From positions 1 to 7,210 of the forward strand of contig SOIY01000294.1 in assembly GCA_004376785.1 (NCBI GenBank): 7,210 nucleotides of DNA, given 5' to 3'. The position numbers and the translations under genes are program-made. Source of the DNA: Candidatus Stahliibacteriota bacterium. GTDB lineage: Bacteria; Hydrothermota; Tepidihabitantia; SM23-42. The number at the start of each line of letters is the position of its first letter. The stretch's first letter is position 1. The notes below the pieces were generated by a model. That model did no database searches. It was not told the DNA's origin and saw nothing but the letters and a program-made list of their open reading frames with translations. Shown in pieces: positions 1-6,803 of the stretch.

Positions 1-4
1 TATC

Positions 5-88
5 TCAGTAAATCGGGGTCGATTCATTAGAGCAATTAACAGTTACAAATAAAAATATTAAAGAAACTAAAATGTAAAGATTTTTTAT
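5..88 (-). pseudogene. Remnant of a lipoprotein gene start (lost start codon, early stop)
   Basis: On the minus strand a strong Shine-Dalgarno site (AAAGGAGG, 93-100) stands 4 bases before codon ATA (88-86). Reading on gives I-K-N-L-Y-I-L-V-S-L-I-F-L-F-V-T-V-N-C-S and then N-E-S-T-P-I-Y before TGA at 7-5. This is the shape of a lipoprotein signal peptide: a Lys near the start, a hydrophobic core, then Cys followed by a polar Ser/Asn stretch. The residue before Cys is Asn, not the usual Gly/Ala/Ser. One change, ATA to ATG, would restore a normal start at the ideal distance. TGA is the stop codon of several intact genes here, so it is probably a true stop. I infer a decayed gene running off the left edge. 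A real ATA start with an early stop, or a sequencing error, is also possible. No function can be assigned. Confidence 0.35.
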
Positions 89-175
89 TATTCCTCCTTT
101 ACTGTTTAATTGTAATGATAATTCAAATAAATTTAAGGACTGAATCAATCTGGTACTTTCAGAAACTGATGATCA

Positions 176-203
176 TTGACAACAATTTTTTTAAGATTAT
201 AAT
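176..203 (+). promoter_or_regulatory. Sigma-70 type promoter for the DUF1028 gene
   Basis: Both boxes match consensus exactly: TTGACA at 176-181 and TATAAT at 198-203, separated by 16 bases. Transcription should start near 210, leaving a leader of about 64 nt before the ATG at 274. The leader holds two tiny hairpins, GTTGA/TCAAC (215-227) and ATAAC/GTTAT (241-253), which are too small to call a riboswitch. The stretch 101-175 between this promoter and the minus-strand remnant holds nothing else I can recognise. Confidence 0.7.
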
Positions 204-273
204 TGAATTATACTGTTGATATTCAACGTTACTGGTAAGCATAACGGAGTTATCTTGGAATAAGGAGGTTTTT

Positions 274-1311
274 ATGTTTGTTGTTTTTTTATTATTAATC
301 TATAATATTCCATCTTATGGTACCTTTTCTATAGTTGCAATGGATTCTGAGACAGATGCATGGGGTGTTGCTGTGGCATCAAGGGTTCCAGATGTAGGCT
401 ATATTGTTCCATGGATCGAGCCAGGTGTTGGTGCAGTGGCAACCCAGGCATATGCTAATCCTTATTTTGGCCCACGCATTTTGGAAATCTTATCCCAAGG
501 AAAATCCGCACATGAAGCTTTGAACATAGTTATTCAAGCAGATACCATACCTGAGCAAAGGCAGGTTGGAATTGTTGATAAAAATGGTCAAGCAGCTGCT
601 TATACTGGTAAAAACAACCTTGTATGGGCAGGTCATAAAACTGCTTCCTCAGTTACTGTCCAGGGTAATATTCTGACTGGCCCTGAGGTGATTGACAGTA
701 TGCTCGCAGTTTTTCAAAGAACAGATGGACCACTTGCTGAGAGGCTGCTTGCAGCACTTGAAAAAGGCGAAAACGCTGGTGGCGACAAAAGGGGGAAGCA
801 ATCTGCTGCGTTGTATGTTGTAAGAAAAAGAGGGGGCTATCAAGGAGTAGATGACAGACTTGTTGATTTAAAAGTTATGGATAGCCCTGAGCCAGTTAAA
901 GAATTAAGACGTTTATATACAATGTGGCAGTATATCTTTCTCGCCCCAGCATATCTACGCCTTGCCGATGAAGAAAAAGATAAGGCAGATATTTTTCTTA
1001 AAAGAACGCACACATTACTTTTAATGGCTCTTGGAAGTGACCTTAGCGATCCGGAAGTCTACAATAGCCTTGCCTGGGAGTTTGCTTTGAGGAGAATGTA
1101 TCCAGAGCAAACTCTTGAGGCTGCAAAGCGAGCACATGAACTTGCGCCGGATGAACCACACATTATGGATACGCTTGCAGAAGCCTATTATATGATAGGT
1201 GATTATGATAAGGCTATTTATTGGGAAAAAGAGGCGTTGAAGCGGACGCCAGGTGAGGAATTTTATAAAAAACAACTCAAGAAATTTGAGGAGGCGTCCA
1301 AAAATAAATAG
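274..1311 (+). CDS. Exported DUF1028 (Ntn-hydrolase-like) protein with C-terminal TPR region
   Basis: The start is fixed by AAGGAGG at 262-268. Residues 1-16 form a short hydrophobic export signal, and the DUF1028 domain begins directly after it at T17-F-S-I-V-A. Family landmarks follow in order: GVAVASR (31-37), GVGAVATQAY (51-60), AAAYTG (107-112), QGNILTGPEV (130-139), GPLAERLLAALE (152-163), GGDKRGKQSAAL (169-180) and the DDRLVDLKV region (193-201). DUF1028 proteins are assigned to the Ntn-hydrolase fold, in which a residue exposed by N-terminal processing acts as nucleophile. Thr17 would be that residue here, exposed by signal-peptide cleavage, but this is inference. The substrate is unknown. 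Residues about 260-330 are helical with TPR spacing (LAEAYYMIGDYDKAIYWEKEAL falls in 301-322), which suggests protein binding. It likely acts in the periplasm or outside the cell. It is transcribed alone from its own promoter. Confidence 0.87.
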   Translation: MFVVFLLLIYNIPSYGTFSIVAMDSETDAWGVAVASRVPDVGYIVPWIEPGVGAVATQAYANPYFGPRILEILSQGKSAHEALNIVIQADTIPEQRQVGIVDKNGQAAAYTGKNNLVWAGHKTASSVTVQGNILTGPEVIDSMLAVFQRTDGPLAERLLAALEKGENAGGDKRGKQSAALYVVRKRGGYQGVDDRLVDLKVMDSPEPVKELRRLYTMWQYIFLAPAYLRLADEEKDKADIFLKRTHTLLLMALGSDLSDPEVYNSLAWEFALRRMYPEQTLEAAKRAHELAPDEPHIMDTLAEAYYMIGDYDKAIYWEKEALKRTPGEEFYKKQLKKFEEASKNK

Positions 1312-1319
1312 AAGAGCGA

Positions 1320-1388
1320 AAAACGGAAAATATGTTTGAATATCTGAAATGAAGGTATATGTGGATTTCACATCAATATTTCCGTTTT
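1320..1388. repeat. Nested inverted repeat in the gap after the DUF1028 gene
   Basis: An outer 10-bp perfect stem joins 1320-1329 (AAAACGGAAA) with 1379-1388 (TTTCCGTTTT). It can be extended by TAT/ATA past a single bulged A at 1330. Inside lies a second stem, ATGTG (1359-1363) with CACAT (1369-1373), around a 5-nt loop. The outer arm ends in four T residues, so it might act as a weak terminator for the DUF1028 transcript, but the long AT-rich interior is unlike a standard intrinsic terminator. A small decayed mobile element or a structured RNA end are alternatives. Confidence 0.4.
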
Positions 1389-1415
1389 CACCATTGGAAC
1401 TCCTTTGGAAAAATC

Positions 1416-1443
1416 TTGACATACTAAATATTTAGAATAGACT
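1416..1443 (+). promoter_or_regulatory. Promoter of the lipoprotein-birA-coaX-tsaEB-rimI operon
   Basis: TTGACA at 1416-1421 is followed 16 bases later by TAGACT at 1438-1443, which keeps the key first, second, fourth and sixth positions of the -10 box. The start would fall near 1450, right at the AAGGAGG ribosome site (1449-1455), so the leader would be only about 10 nt. No other promoter of comparable quality was seen before 4896. Confidence 0.55.
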
Positions 1444-1460
1444 ATTACAAGGAGGATATT

Positions 1461-1967
1461 ATGAAAAAATTTGTTACCTTAATTTTGCCAATAATCATAA
1501 TTGGTTGCGCAGGACAGGCAATAGTCGAGGTCGGTTTGTATGATGAATCATTAGTCGACGCGCCATTGGGTGATGTAGTGATGCGGGTGACTAAAATCGA
1601 ATTAGCCGAGGATAATACATATAACACAATATGGGAAAGTGCAAACCATGTTGAAGTTACTGTTCAATCATCAGACTTTGTTAGTATCACCGAAAGCTAC
1701 ATAGAAATTACTCCTGGTTCATACCAAAGTATTAGGTTGACTGTAGATTCTGTCTGCTATGTGAGTGATTCAACTGTAATGCTTGTCGAGACATCATACC
1801 AATTCATTGCTAATGCCTTTACTCAAATCGTTATTGACGAGAATGATGATTTGCAACTCGCCATCACTATTAACAGTAGTTCTTGGCTTGATACTGATTC
1901 AATGAAGATAAAAAGCGGGCATGAGCTATTCGAAGGAGCGGCATTAAGAGTGTATTATGGGAATTGA
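1461..1967 (+). CDS. Small lipoprotein, DUF4382-like
   Basis: Start ATG is set by AAGGAGG at 1449-1455. Residues 1-15 form a lipoprotein signal (MKK, then a hydrophobic run) ending in lipobox I13-I14-G15-C16. Cys16 would be lipidated and the next residue is Ala, not Asp, so outer-membrane sorting is expected if Lol rules apply. The mature part reads LYDESLVDAPLGDVVMRVTK at 26-45 and, further on, an ITPGSYQSIRLTVDSV stretch. Both resemble the DUF4382 pattern, with a tDAP turn followed by a pGxYxxIRL segment, which is a predicted beta-sandwich often found in outer-membrane lipoproteins. The match is by eye and is moderate. No enzyme motif is visible. It is the first gene of the operon and its TGA overlaps the birA start as TGATG, so it is co-transcribed with housekeeping genes to which it has no obvious functional tie. 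Confidence 0.7.
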   Translation: MKKFVTLILPIIIIGCAGQAIVEVGLYDESLVDAPLGDVVMRVTKIELAEDNTYNTIWESANHVEVTVQSSDFVSITESYIEITPGSYQSIRLTVDSVCYVSDSTVMLVETSYQFIANAFTQIVIDENDDLQLAITINSSSWLDTDSMKIKSGHELFEGAALRVYYGN

Positions 1968-2662
1968 TGATTAAAAGGATAATAAAATTTAAAGAGGTTT
2001 CATCTACACAAGACACAGCCAAAAGGTTTATTCATAAACAAGAAGAGATGGCAGTTTCATCCTTGCGTCAAAAGCGGGGTAGAGGTAGATATGGAAGAAC
2101 ATGGATTTCCCAGCCCGGTGGATTATATTTGTCCTTATTATTATTCCCTCGAACAAGGTTAACTTCAATACCCCTTTTAGCATCACTTACAATCATTAAG
2201 GTGCTGGAAGATTATGATTTCTCTAAACTTTCAATCCTTTGGCCCAATGATGTTTTGCTTAATAATCGAAAAGTTTGCGGCATTATCTGTGAACAGTATA
2301 AGAATGCGATAATCTGTGGTATCGGGTTAAATGTAAATATTGAGAATTTTCCTCGAAATTTAAGCAATGCTACATCACTTAAAATCGAATCAGGCAGAGA
2401 TTTGGATATCAACGGGATTGTCAAACAGATTATCGGTAGATTTAATCCTCTATACAATGAGTTGCAAAAACAAGGTTTGAAAATTAAGGAAGTCTTGAAT
2501 TACATTGTCGGGATTGGTAAATCTATTGAAATCATTACTTCTAAAGGCGTTATAAAAGGTACAGTTCATGATATTGATGATGATTGGGCTCTTCTATTAA
2601 GAGACCACATTGGCATGATTAGGAAATTTTATTATGGTGATGTAAGAAGACTGTCATGGTAG
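1967..2662 (+). CDS. birA: Biotin-[acetyl-CoA-carboxylase] ligase, short form without DNA-binding domain
   Basis: Joins biotin to the carrier lysine of biotin-dependent carboxylases via biotinyl-5'-AMP in the cytoplasm (EC 6.3.4.15). Counted from ATG 1967 (231 aa): S-S-T-Q at 12-15, the biotinyl-adenylate loop GRGRYGRTW (38-46), GGLYLSLLL (51-59), WPNDV (92-96), the catalytic-lysine segment RKVCGIICE (101-109) and GIGLNVN (118-124). A C-terminal SH3-like domain spans about 183-231. There is no N-terminal helix-turn-helix, so it should not act as the biotin operon repressor (class I ligase). The residue before WPND is Leu where Lys is common. I chose ATG 1967 because it forms TGATG with the preceding stop; TTG at 1964 in the same frame would add one residue. 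No clear Shine-Dalgarno site is present, which fits translational coupling. Confidence 0.93.
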   Translation: MIKRIIKFKEVSSTQDTAKRFIHKQEEMAVSSLRQKRGRGRYGRTWISQPGGLYLSLLLFPRTRLTSIPLLASLTIIKVLEDYDFSKLSILWPNDVLLNNRKVCGIICEQYKNAIICGIGLNVNIENFPRNLSNATSLKIESGRDLDINGIVKQIIGRFNPLYNELQKQGLKIKEVLNYIVGIGKSIEIITSKGVIKGTVHDIDDDWALLLRDHIGMIRKFYYGDVRRLSW

Positions 2663-3393
2663 TTGTTCTTGATATTGGGAATACAAATATTCATCTTGGG
2701 CTGTATAACGGTGAAAAGTTGGTTAAAAAGGTTATCTGCCCATTAACCGAGAAATCCTTTGAAGATAGAATTTTGAAAGTTCTAAAAGGTAAAAGAGTAG
2801 ATGGTGTAGCAATTGCCTCGGTCGTTCCCCGTTTTACCACGGAATACTCAAAATTTTTTAAGAGGCGGCTTAATATTTCTCCTCTTATTATTTCCCCAAA
2901 CATGGACTGTCATCTGAAATTTGGATATCGTAAACCCGAGACATTAGGAACTGATCGTATCGCCGGTGTGGTTGGCGGTTTGGCACGATATAAGAGGAAT
3001 TTGATTATTGTTGATTTTGGAACAGCAACAACTCTGGATATTATTCTTAAGAATGGCAATTATTTAGGCGGTATAATATTTCCTGGTATTGAAACATTAA
3101 TGGATGTACTGATAAGTCGAACTGCTTTATTAAAGGAGGTTTCGATTAAAAAACCCGCGCATATAATTGGTACAAGTACTGAAGAATGTATACAGTCAGG
3201 AATTTTTAATGGAACTGTGGCAATGATTAGTGGACTCATTCGGAAAATTAGAAAGGAATACAGGAAAAAATTTTTATGTGTAGCAACTGGCGGTTGGGGA
3301 AAAATTGTGTCTTCACAAATCAAGGAAATTAAGCATTTTGACCCGGATCTTTGTCTGTTCGGCATTTTAAAGATTTATTATTACAATGCCTGA
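2656..3393 (+). CDS. coaX: Type III pantothenate kinase
   Basis: Phosphorylates pantothenate to 4'-phosphopantothenate, the first step of coenzyme A synthesis (EC 2.7.1.33). It belongs to the ASKHA fold and is distinct from CoaA. Motifs: phosphate loop DIGNTNIHLGLY (6-17), SVVP (55-58), GTDRIAGVVGGLARY (98-112) with catalytic Asp100, DFGTATTLDII (120-130), GGIIFPGI (138-145) with TALL (156-159), and ATGGWG (210-215). At 245 aa it is close to the usual length of about 250-260. It overlaps birA by 7 nt and tsaE by 8 nt. The upstream site is weak, so translation probably depends on coupling to birA. birA-coaX is a common bacterial gene pair, which supports both calls. Confidence 0.95.
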   Translation: MVVVLDIGNTNIHLGLYNGEKLVKKVICPLTEKSFEDRILKVLKGKRVDGVAIASVVPRFTTEYSKFFKRRLNISPLIISPNMDCHLKFGYRKPETLGTDRIAGVVGGLARYKRNLIIVDFGTATTLDIILKNGNYLGGIIFPGIETLMDVLISRTALLKEVSIKKPAHIIGTSTEECIQSGIFNGTVAMISGLIRKIRKEYRKKFLCVATGGWGKIVSSQIKEIKHFDPDLCLFGILKIYYYNA

Positions 3394-3820
3394 TAAAAGG
3401 GAATTAAATAAAATAATCACTAATTCACCTGAAGAAACTGTAGGTGTTGGTAAAAAGATTGCATCTCGTTTAAAATCAGGCGACATCATATATTTATATG
3501 GGGAATTGGGGAGTGGAAAAACTGTTTTGGTTAAAGGTATATGTCAAGGTCTTGGGGTTAAAGAAGATGTTACAAGTTCAAGCTTTGTTATTGCAACTGA
3601 ATATAAAGGTAAAATATTAGTGTCACATATAGATCTGTATCGTCTGGATAAAGGTGATATAGCTGAATTGCCAATAGATGAATACATTCTACAGGATGGT
3701 ATTACTTTGATTGAATGGGCTGATCGCATAAATAACAGATATAAAGAAGGTCTTTGTATAAAAATAAATATAATAGGAACAAATAAAAGGGAGTTTATAT
3801 TTGAAAATTTTAGGGATTGA
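3386..3820 (+). CDS. tsaE: tRNA t6A37 biosynthesis ATPase TsaE
   Basis: P-loop ATPase that works with TsaB and TsaD to transfer the threonylcarbamoyl group to A37 of tRNAs reading ANN codons. Walker A is GELGSGKT (39-46), followed by the switch-like segment at 64-67 and HIDLYRL (81-87), then IEWAD (109-113), which is typical of the family. At 144 aa the length is normal. The usual SPTF motif reads SSSF (64-67) here, a loss of the conserved Pro, while the later Y73 is kept. It overlaps coaX by 8 nt and tsaB by 20 nt. No tsaD or tsaC lies in the window. Confidence 0.92.
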   Translation: MPDKRELNKIITNSPEETVGVGKKIASRLKSGDIIYLYGELGSGKTVLVKGICQGLGVKEDVTSSSFVIATEYKGKILVSHIDLYRLDKGDIAELPIDEYILQDGITLIEWADRINNRYKEGLCIKINIIGTNKREFIFENFRD

Positions 3821-4487
3821 GACATCATCACCATTATTTTCTTTATGCATTAATGAAGATGAAAAGATGATTTATGAAATTAGAAAAAGGCGTCAAATAG
3901 ATGTAAGCAGCCGAGATGCTCAATTTTTCATCGAAGCAAAAAGATTAATCGAATATTTTGGGAGAGACAAAATTGGTGCACTTGCAGTAAGTATTGGTCC
4001 AGGCATGTTTACATCATTGCGGGTTGGTTTGAGTTTGGCAAAAGGACTCGCCCTTGCCTTGAATATTCCTATTGTTGCTGTAAACACCCTGGATGTAATA
4101 GGTGTTTCCATGTCTTTTTTGCATTATCCTGTTCTGGCAATCATCAATGCGTATCATGAGGAAATCTATGCTGCATTATACAAAAAGGGTGAAAGGGTAA
4201 GCGATTATCTGCTCACGACTCCAGAGCAAGTTGAAGATATAATAAAGGAAAAAACCATAGTTATTGGTTCAGGAATAGAGGTTTTTAAAAAATATGATTT
4301 GTCACTCAATTCTAAAGCTTTACATTTTCTTGATGATGATTTTCTTTTACCTACTGCCACAAAGGTTATTAAAATCGCATTATCTCGTATTCAGTCTGGA
4401 AAATTTGATGACCCGGAAGTTCTTGAACCTTTTTACATAAAAAAGACCGATGCTGAGAGAAATTATAATAAGACCAATGCACATTGA
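3801..4487 (+). CDS. tsaB: tRNA t6A37 biosynthesis protein TsaB
   Basis: Inactive ASKHA-fold partner of TsaD in the t6A complex. Start codon is TTG at 3801, supported by AAAAGGGAG (3786-3794) seven bases upstream and by the family start MKILGIETSS (1-10). The signature SIGPGMFTSLRVGLSLAKGL lies at 64-83, followed by YHEEIYAALYKKG (118-130) and a typical EPFYIKK tail. At 228 aa it is normal length. The segment around 33-45, where many TsaB proteins have His-Ser, reads D-V-S-S-R-D-A-Q. The gene overlaps tsaE by 20 nt and the acetyltransferase by 38 nt. The tsaE-tsaB-rimI order is widespread in bacteria, so the context strongly supports the name. Confidence 0.93.
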   Translation: MKILGIETSSPLFSLCINEDEKMIYEIRKRRQIDVSSRDAQFFIEAKRLIEYFGRDKIGALAVSIGPGMFTSLRVGLSLAKGLALALNIPIVAVNTLDVIGVSMSFLHYPVLAIINAYHEEIYAALYKKGERVSDYLLTTPEQVEDIIKEKTIVIGSGIEVFKKYDLSLNSKALHFLDDDFLLPTATKVIKIALSRIQSGKFDDPEVLEPFYIKKTDAERNYNKTNAH

Positions 4488-4896
4488 TGACTTGGATAGG
4501 GTTTATAAATTGGAGATGAAATTGTTTCCTAATCCCTGGCCTAAATCTTTTTTCGAGAATGATATTAGATCTCAAGATGCCATCGCTTTTGTTGTTGAAT
4601 ACCAAGGTTCAATAATTGGCTATTCGCTCTCATCTTTTGTTAATGCTGGTTTCCATATCACGAATATTGCTATTGATAAAGAATACCAGCGTCAGGGGAT
4701 AGCCTCAACACTTATGCAAAAACTCGAAAATATAGCAACTGAAAACAGTTGCCACTATATTTATCTTGAAGTAAGAACAAATAACACAGCTGCGATTGAT
4801 TTATACAAGAGTCTTGGTTATGATATTTTATTTAAGCGTAGATATTATTATATTGATGGTGATGATGCCTATGTAATGGATAAGGAGTTGGAATAA
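4450..4896 (+). CDS. rimI: RimI-like N-alpha-acetyltransferase (GNAT family)
   Basis: A 148-aa GNAT acetyltransferase; RimI acetylates the N-terminus of ribosomal protein S18 in E. coli. Visible family features: first strand with REIIIRPMHIDDLDRVYKLE (3-22), the NPWPKSFF segment (28-35), the acetyl-CoA pyrophosphate loop around E78-Y-Q-R-Q-G-I-A85, and the RimI-type ending LEVRTNNTAAIDLYKSLGY (106-124), followed by a Tyr-rich strand. ATG 4450 keeps the whole first beta strand; ATG 4477 would remove part of it. The reading frame overlaps tsaB by 38 nt and lacks a clear ribosome site. In many genomes this gene sits beside tsaB and tsaE. The S18 target is inferred from the family. Confidence 0.9.
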   Translation: MLREIIIRPMHIDDLDRVYKLEMKLFPNPWPKSFFENDIRSQDAIAFVVEYQGSIIGYSLSSFVNAGFHITNIAIDKEYQRQGIASTLMQKLENIATENSCHYIYLEVRTNNTAAIDLYKSLGYDILFKRRYYYIDGDDAYVMDKELE

Positions 4897-4906
4897 TAAA
4901 TGTCTA

Positions 4907-4936
4907 ACCCCCACACCAATGTATTGGTGTGGGGGT
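4907..4936. terminator. 30-bp perfect palindrome after rimI, likely terminator or processing hairpin
   Basis: Arms 4907-4920 (ACCCCCACACCAAT) and 4923-4936 are perfectly complementary over 14 bp, with only GT between them; as RNA the closing pair would open to a UGUA loop. This is by far the most GC-rich and stable hairpin in the window, 11 nt after the rimI stop. It is followed by AAACACC rather than a U-tract, so it is not a canonical intrinsic terminator. It may be bidirectional, an mRNA 3' stabiliser, or a protein-binding site. Confidence 0.6.
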
Positions 4937-4940
4937 AAAC

Positions 4941-4955
4941 ACCTAAAATTTAGGT
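4941..4955. repeat. Short AT-rich palindrome next to the large hairpin
   Basis: ACCTAAA-A-TTTAGGT is a perfect 15-nt palindrome with a single central base, four bases after the large palindrome. It is followed by ATTTTATAT, so the pair of palindromes together could supply the T-rich tail that the large one lacks. It also lies 15 bases before the ribosome site of the next gene, so it could be an operator. I cannot tell which. Confidence 0.4.
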
Positions 4956-4979
4956 ATTTTATATGAATTAGGAGGTTTT

Positions 4980-5501
4980 ATGAATCTATTATTAGCTATT
5001 ACCATATGTGCAGGTGTGGATCTATATTTTTTAAAAGATTCCCCTGATCTTTTAGTCAGGTTTTTACCTGAAATTCAAACAGAAAGAGTGACTCTATACT
5101 ATAACTTCTCAGATACAGGATGGGGTTTGATGCCTGTAGAAAAGAGGGGTCAATTCTTTGATGCTATATTAAGAACACCTGACACTTTGAATATTCTTGG
5201 CATTTATTTTATGTATGACAATGAAGACATAGATGATAATAATGGAGAACTCTATTATTACGAGGTAAAGATTTTTCCGAGAATGCTCATGTCTTGTTCT
5301 ATAGCGGAGTTTGAGAAGATGGTTGACCAGGCAAAAAAGAAGATTATGTCGAGTACTCATATTGATGAGGCGATTACTTTACTAAATTATGTTGATCGGG
5401 TACTTACACTTATGCCTGTGATCAAAGATTCACCAAATGAGTTAAAAAGAAATACGTTACGTATTGAGGTAGAAGAATTAAGAAGTAGAATTGGGAAATA
5501 A
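4980..5501 (+). CDS. Exported protein of unknown function (173 aa)
   Basis: ATG 4980 follows a good ribosome site, TAGGAGG (4969-4975). Residues 1-12 (MNLLLAITICAG) look like a short export signal. Cys10 lies in I-T-I-C, which is a poor lipobox because Ile precedes the Cys, so lipidation is unlikely. The mature part starts as VDLYFLKDSPDLLVRFLPEI and has alternating beta-type segments to about residue 105, including an acidic D-N-E-D-I-D-D-N-N stretch near 81-89. Residues 109-173 are charged and probably helical. I do not recognise a family. No clear promoter was found, so it may be read from the upstream operon or from an unseen promoter near the palindromes. It converges on the minus-strand gene with a 30-nt gap and no obvious terminator between them. 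Confidence 0.7.
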   Translation: MNLLLAITICAGVDLYFLKDSPDLLVRFLPEIQTERVTLYYNFSDTGWGLMPVEKRGQFFDAILRTPDTLNILGIYFMYDNEDIDDNNGELYYYEVKIFPRMLMSCSIAEFEKMVDQAKKKIMSSTHIDEAITLLNYVDRVLTLMPVIKDSPNELKRNTLRIEVEELRSRIGK

Positions 5502-5531
5502 TACTGCAATCGTCTAAATAAGGTCCAGGGG

Positions 5532-6788
5532 TCAATTTTTCGGAACGATAGTTTTTGCTTCTTTAATTTTTTTAATTGGTTTACTACTAATCGATTCAAA
5601 GATATTACCTTTTTCTGTTCCAATATAAAAAGTGTTGTCATTAAATTCTATAGATTTTGGATTTTCTATTGCTGGGGGTATAAGAAAATATTCCCATTTT
5701 TTCAAATTTTGTGTTTTTGCAATGTAGTGTATATTATTCTGTTCAATAAGAAAATACAGGAAATCTTCTTTTACTAATACATCAATAATCTTGTCATATT
5801 TAAATTTTGTTTTTTTTGTATGTTTACCATCAAAAATGAAAAGTGCTTTTTCTGCCTGATGTGGTAATTTGTGTTTCAAACTCAAGTAGTCAATATATTC
5901 ACCAGAGAGCACAGGCATAACAAGCTTATTCCTGAAAACAAAAGGTTTTGAAATATAACAGAGTTTATCTTTGGGTATTATATCTTCACATCGCCATCTC
6001 TTTCCATCGTATACAAGAATATCAGACTGTCCAAAAATGTCTTCATTAAATATTAGGTAATAACCTTCTGAATAGGGTTTTTCTGATAGACCAACATGAT
6101 ATTTCTCTGGTATTTCTTCCTTTTTTAGACCGCTGTATGCAAAAGGAAATGAATAGAGGTTTTCTTTATAAACTAAAAGCGCATTCACCCGGTATACACT
6201 CTGGTCATCACTTGGTGTTGCATAGGAGAGTGTCCATGTTTTTCCAGTATCGGCTGAGCAGAATATACCACCGAAATAGTGTTCGACATCTTTGCCAATT
6301 TTGCCGAAAGTTCCGGTACTGGCAAAGAGTTTTTCATTAAATGATGCAAGGTAATTGACGTGTATACCATTTGGAATTGTCCTGTGTTTTATCCATCCTG
6401 TATCAGTCAGAAGGTAAAAATTACCAAAGTCCCAGTCCTCGGTAGCATCTATACCAGGAATCATTAATTTATTATCTATAATCTGATAAAGATATATTGC
6501 TTCATCATCAATAGTAAATTCAGTGATAAATTTCTTTTTCTTTAAATCATAATATATAACATCAGTGGGACCTGTATTAACAACGGCACAACCATGACCA
6601 AGATAGAGTTTTTCATTAAAGATTATGAGTTCATTGATTTTCCAGGCATCTTTTTCTTTTTCTGCAACAGGAAAACCAATAGAAGACACTTCAAGCAGAT
6701 AACAGGGTGAAGGTAGTTTCCTTTTTGCATTACTAAGATTTGGTAAAATAAATATTAACAAAATTAAACCGACTTTGAAATATTTCAT
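5532..6788 (-). CDS. Secreted beta-propeller-like protein with an Asp-box
   Basis: The start at 6788 is set by AGGAGG five bases upstream on the minus strand. Residues 1-21 form a classical signal peptide ending S-N-A, with cleavage expected after Ala21. The mature protein shows recurring strand units of the kind F-N-E-K-L-Y/F: NELIIFNEKLYLG (52-64), YLASFNEKLFAST (146-158), NALLVYKENLYSF (202-214) and later KPFVFRNKLVMPV and KSIEFNDNTFYIG. An Asp-box S-A-D-T-G-K-T-W lies at 178-185, as in sialidase/BNR-type propellers. The catalytic arginines and FRIP motif of sialidases were not seen, so I call it a propeller-like binding or surface protein, not an enzyme. The Lys-rich tail (KPIKKIKEAKTIVPKN) lacks a sorting domain. 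It is a single-gene transcript. Confidence 0.72.
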   Translation of the reverse strand: MKYFKVGLILLIFILPNLSNAKRKLPSPCYLLEVSSIGFPVAEKEKDAWKINELIIFNEKLYLGHGCAVVNTGPTDVIYYDLKKKKFITEFTIDDEAIYLYQIIDNKLMIPGIDATEDWDFGNFYLLTDTGWIKHRTIPNGIHVNYLASFNEKLFASTGTFGKIGKDVEHYFGGIFCSADTGKTWTLSYATPSDDQSVYRVNALLVYKENLYSFPFAYSGLKKEEIPEKYHVGLSEKPYSEGYYLIFNEDIFGQSDILVYDGKRWRCEDIIPKDKLCYISKPFVFRNKLVMPVLSGEYIDYLSLKHKLPHQAEKALFIFDGKHTKKTKFKYDKIIDVLVKEDFLYFLIEQNNIHYIAKTQNLKKWEYFLIPPAIENPKSIEFNDNTFYIGTEKGNIFESISSKPIKKIKEAKTIVPKN

Positions 6789-6803
6789 TTTTCCTCCTGT
6801 GTG

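Noticed and set aside
215..253. Riboswitch in the DUF1028 leader
   Set aside because: Only two 5-bp hairpins with 3-nt loops are present. No known riboswitch core sequence was recognised.
1021..1422. 133-aa minus-strand reading frame
   Set aside because: It is antisense to the well-supported DUF1028-TPR gene and runs across the inverted repeat, with no ribosome site or recognisable motifs.
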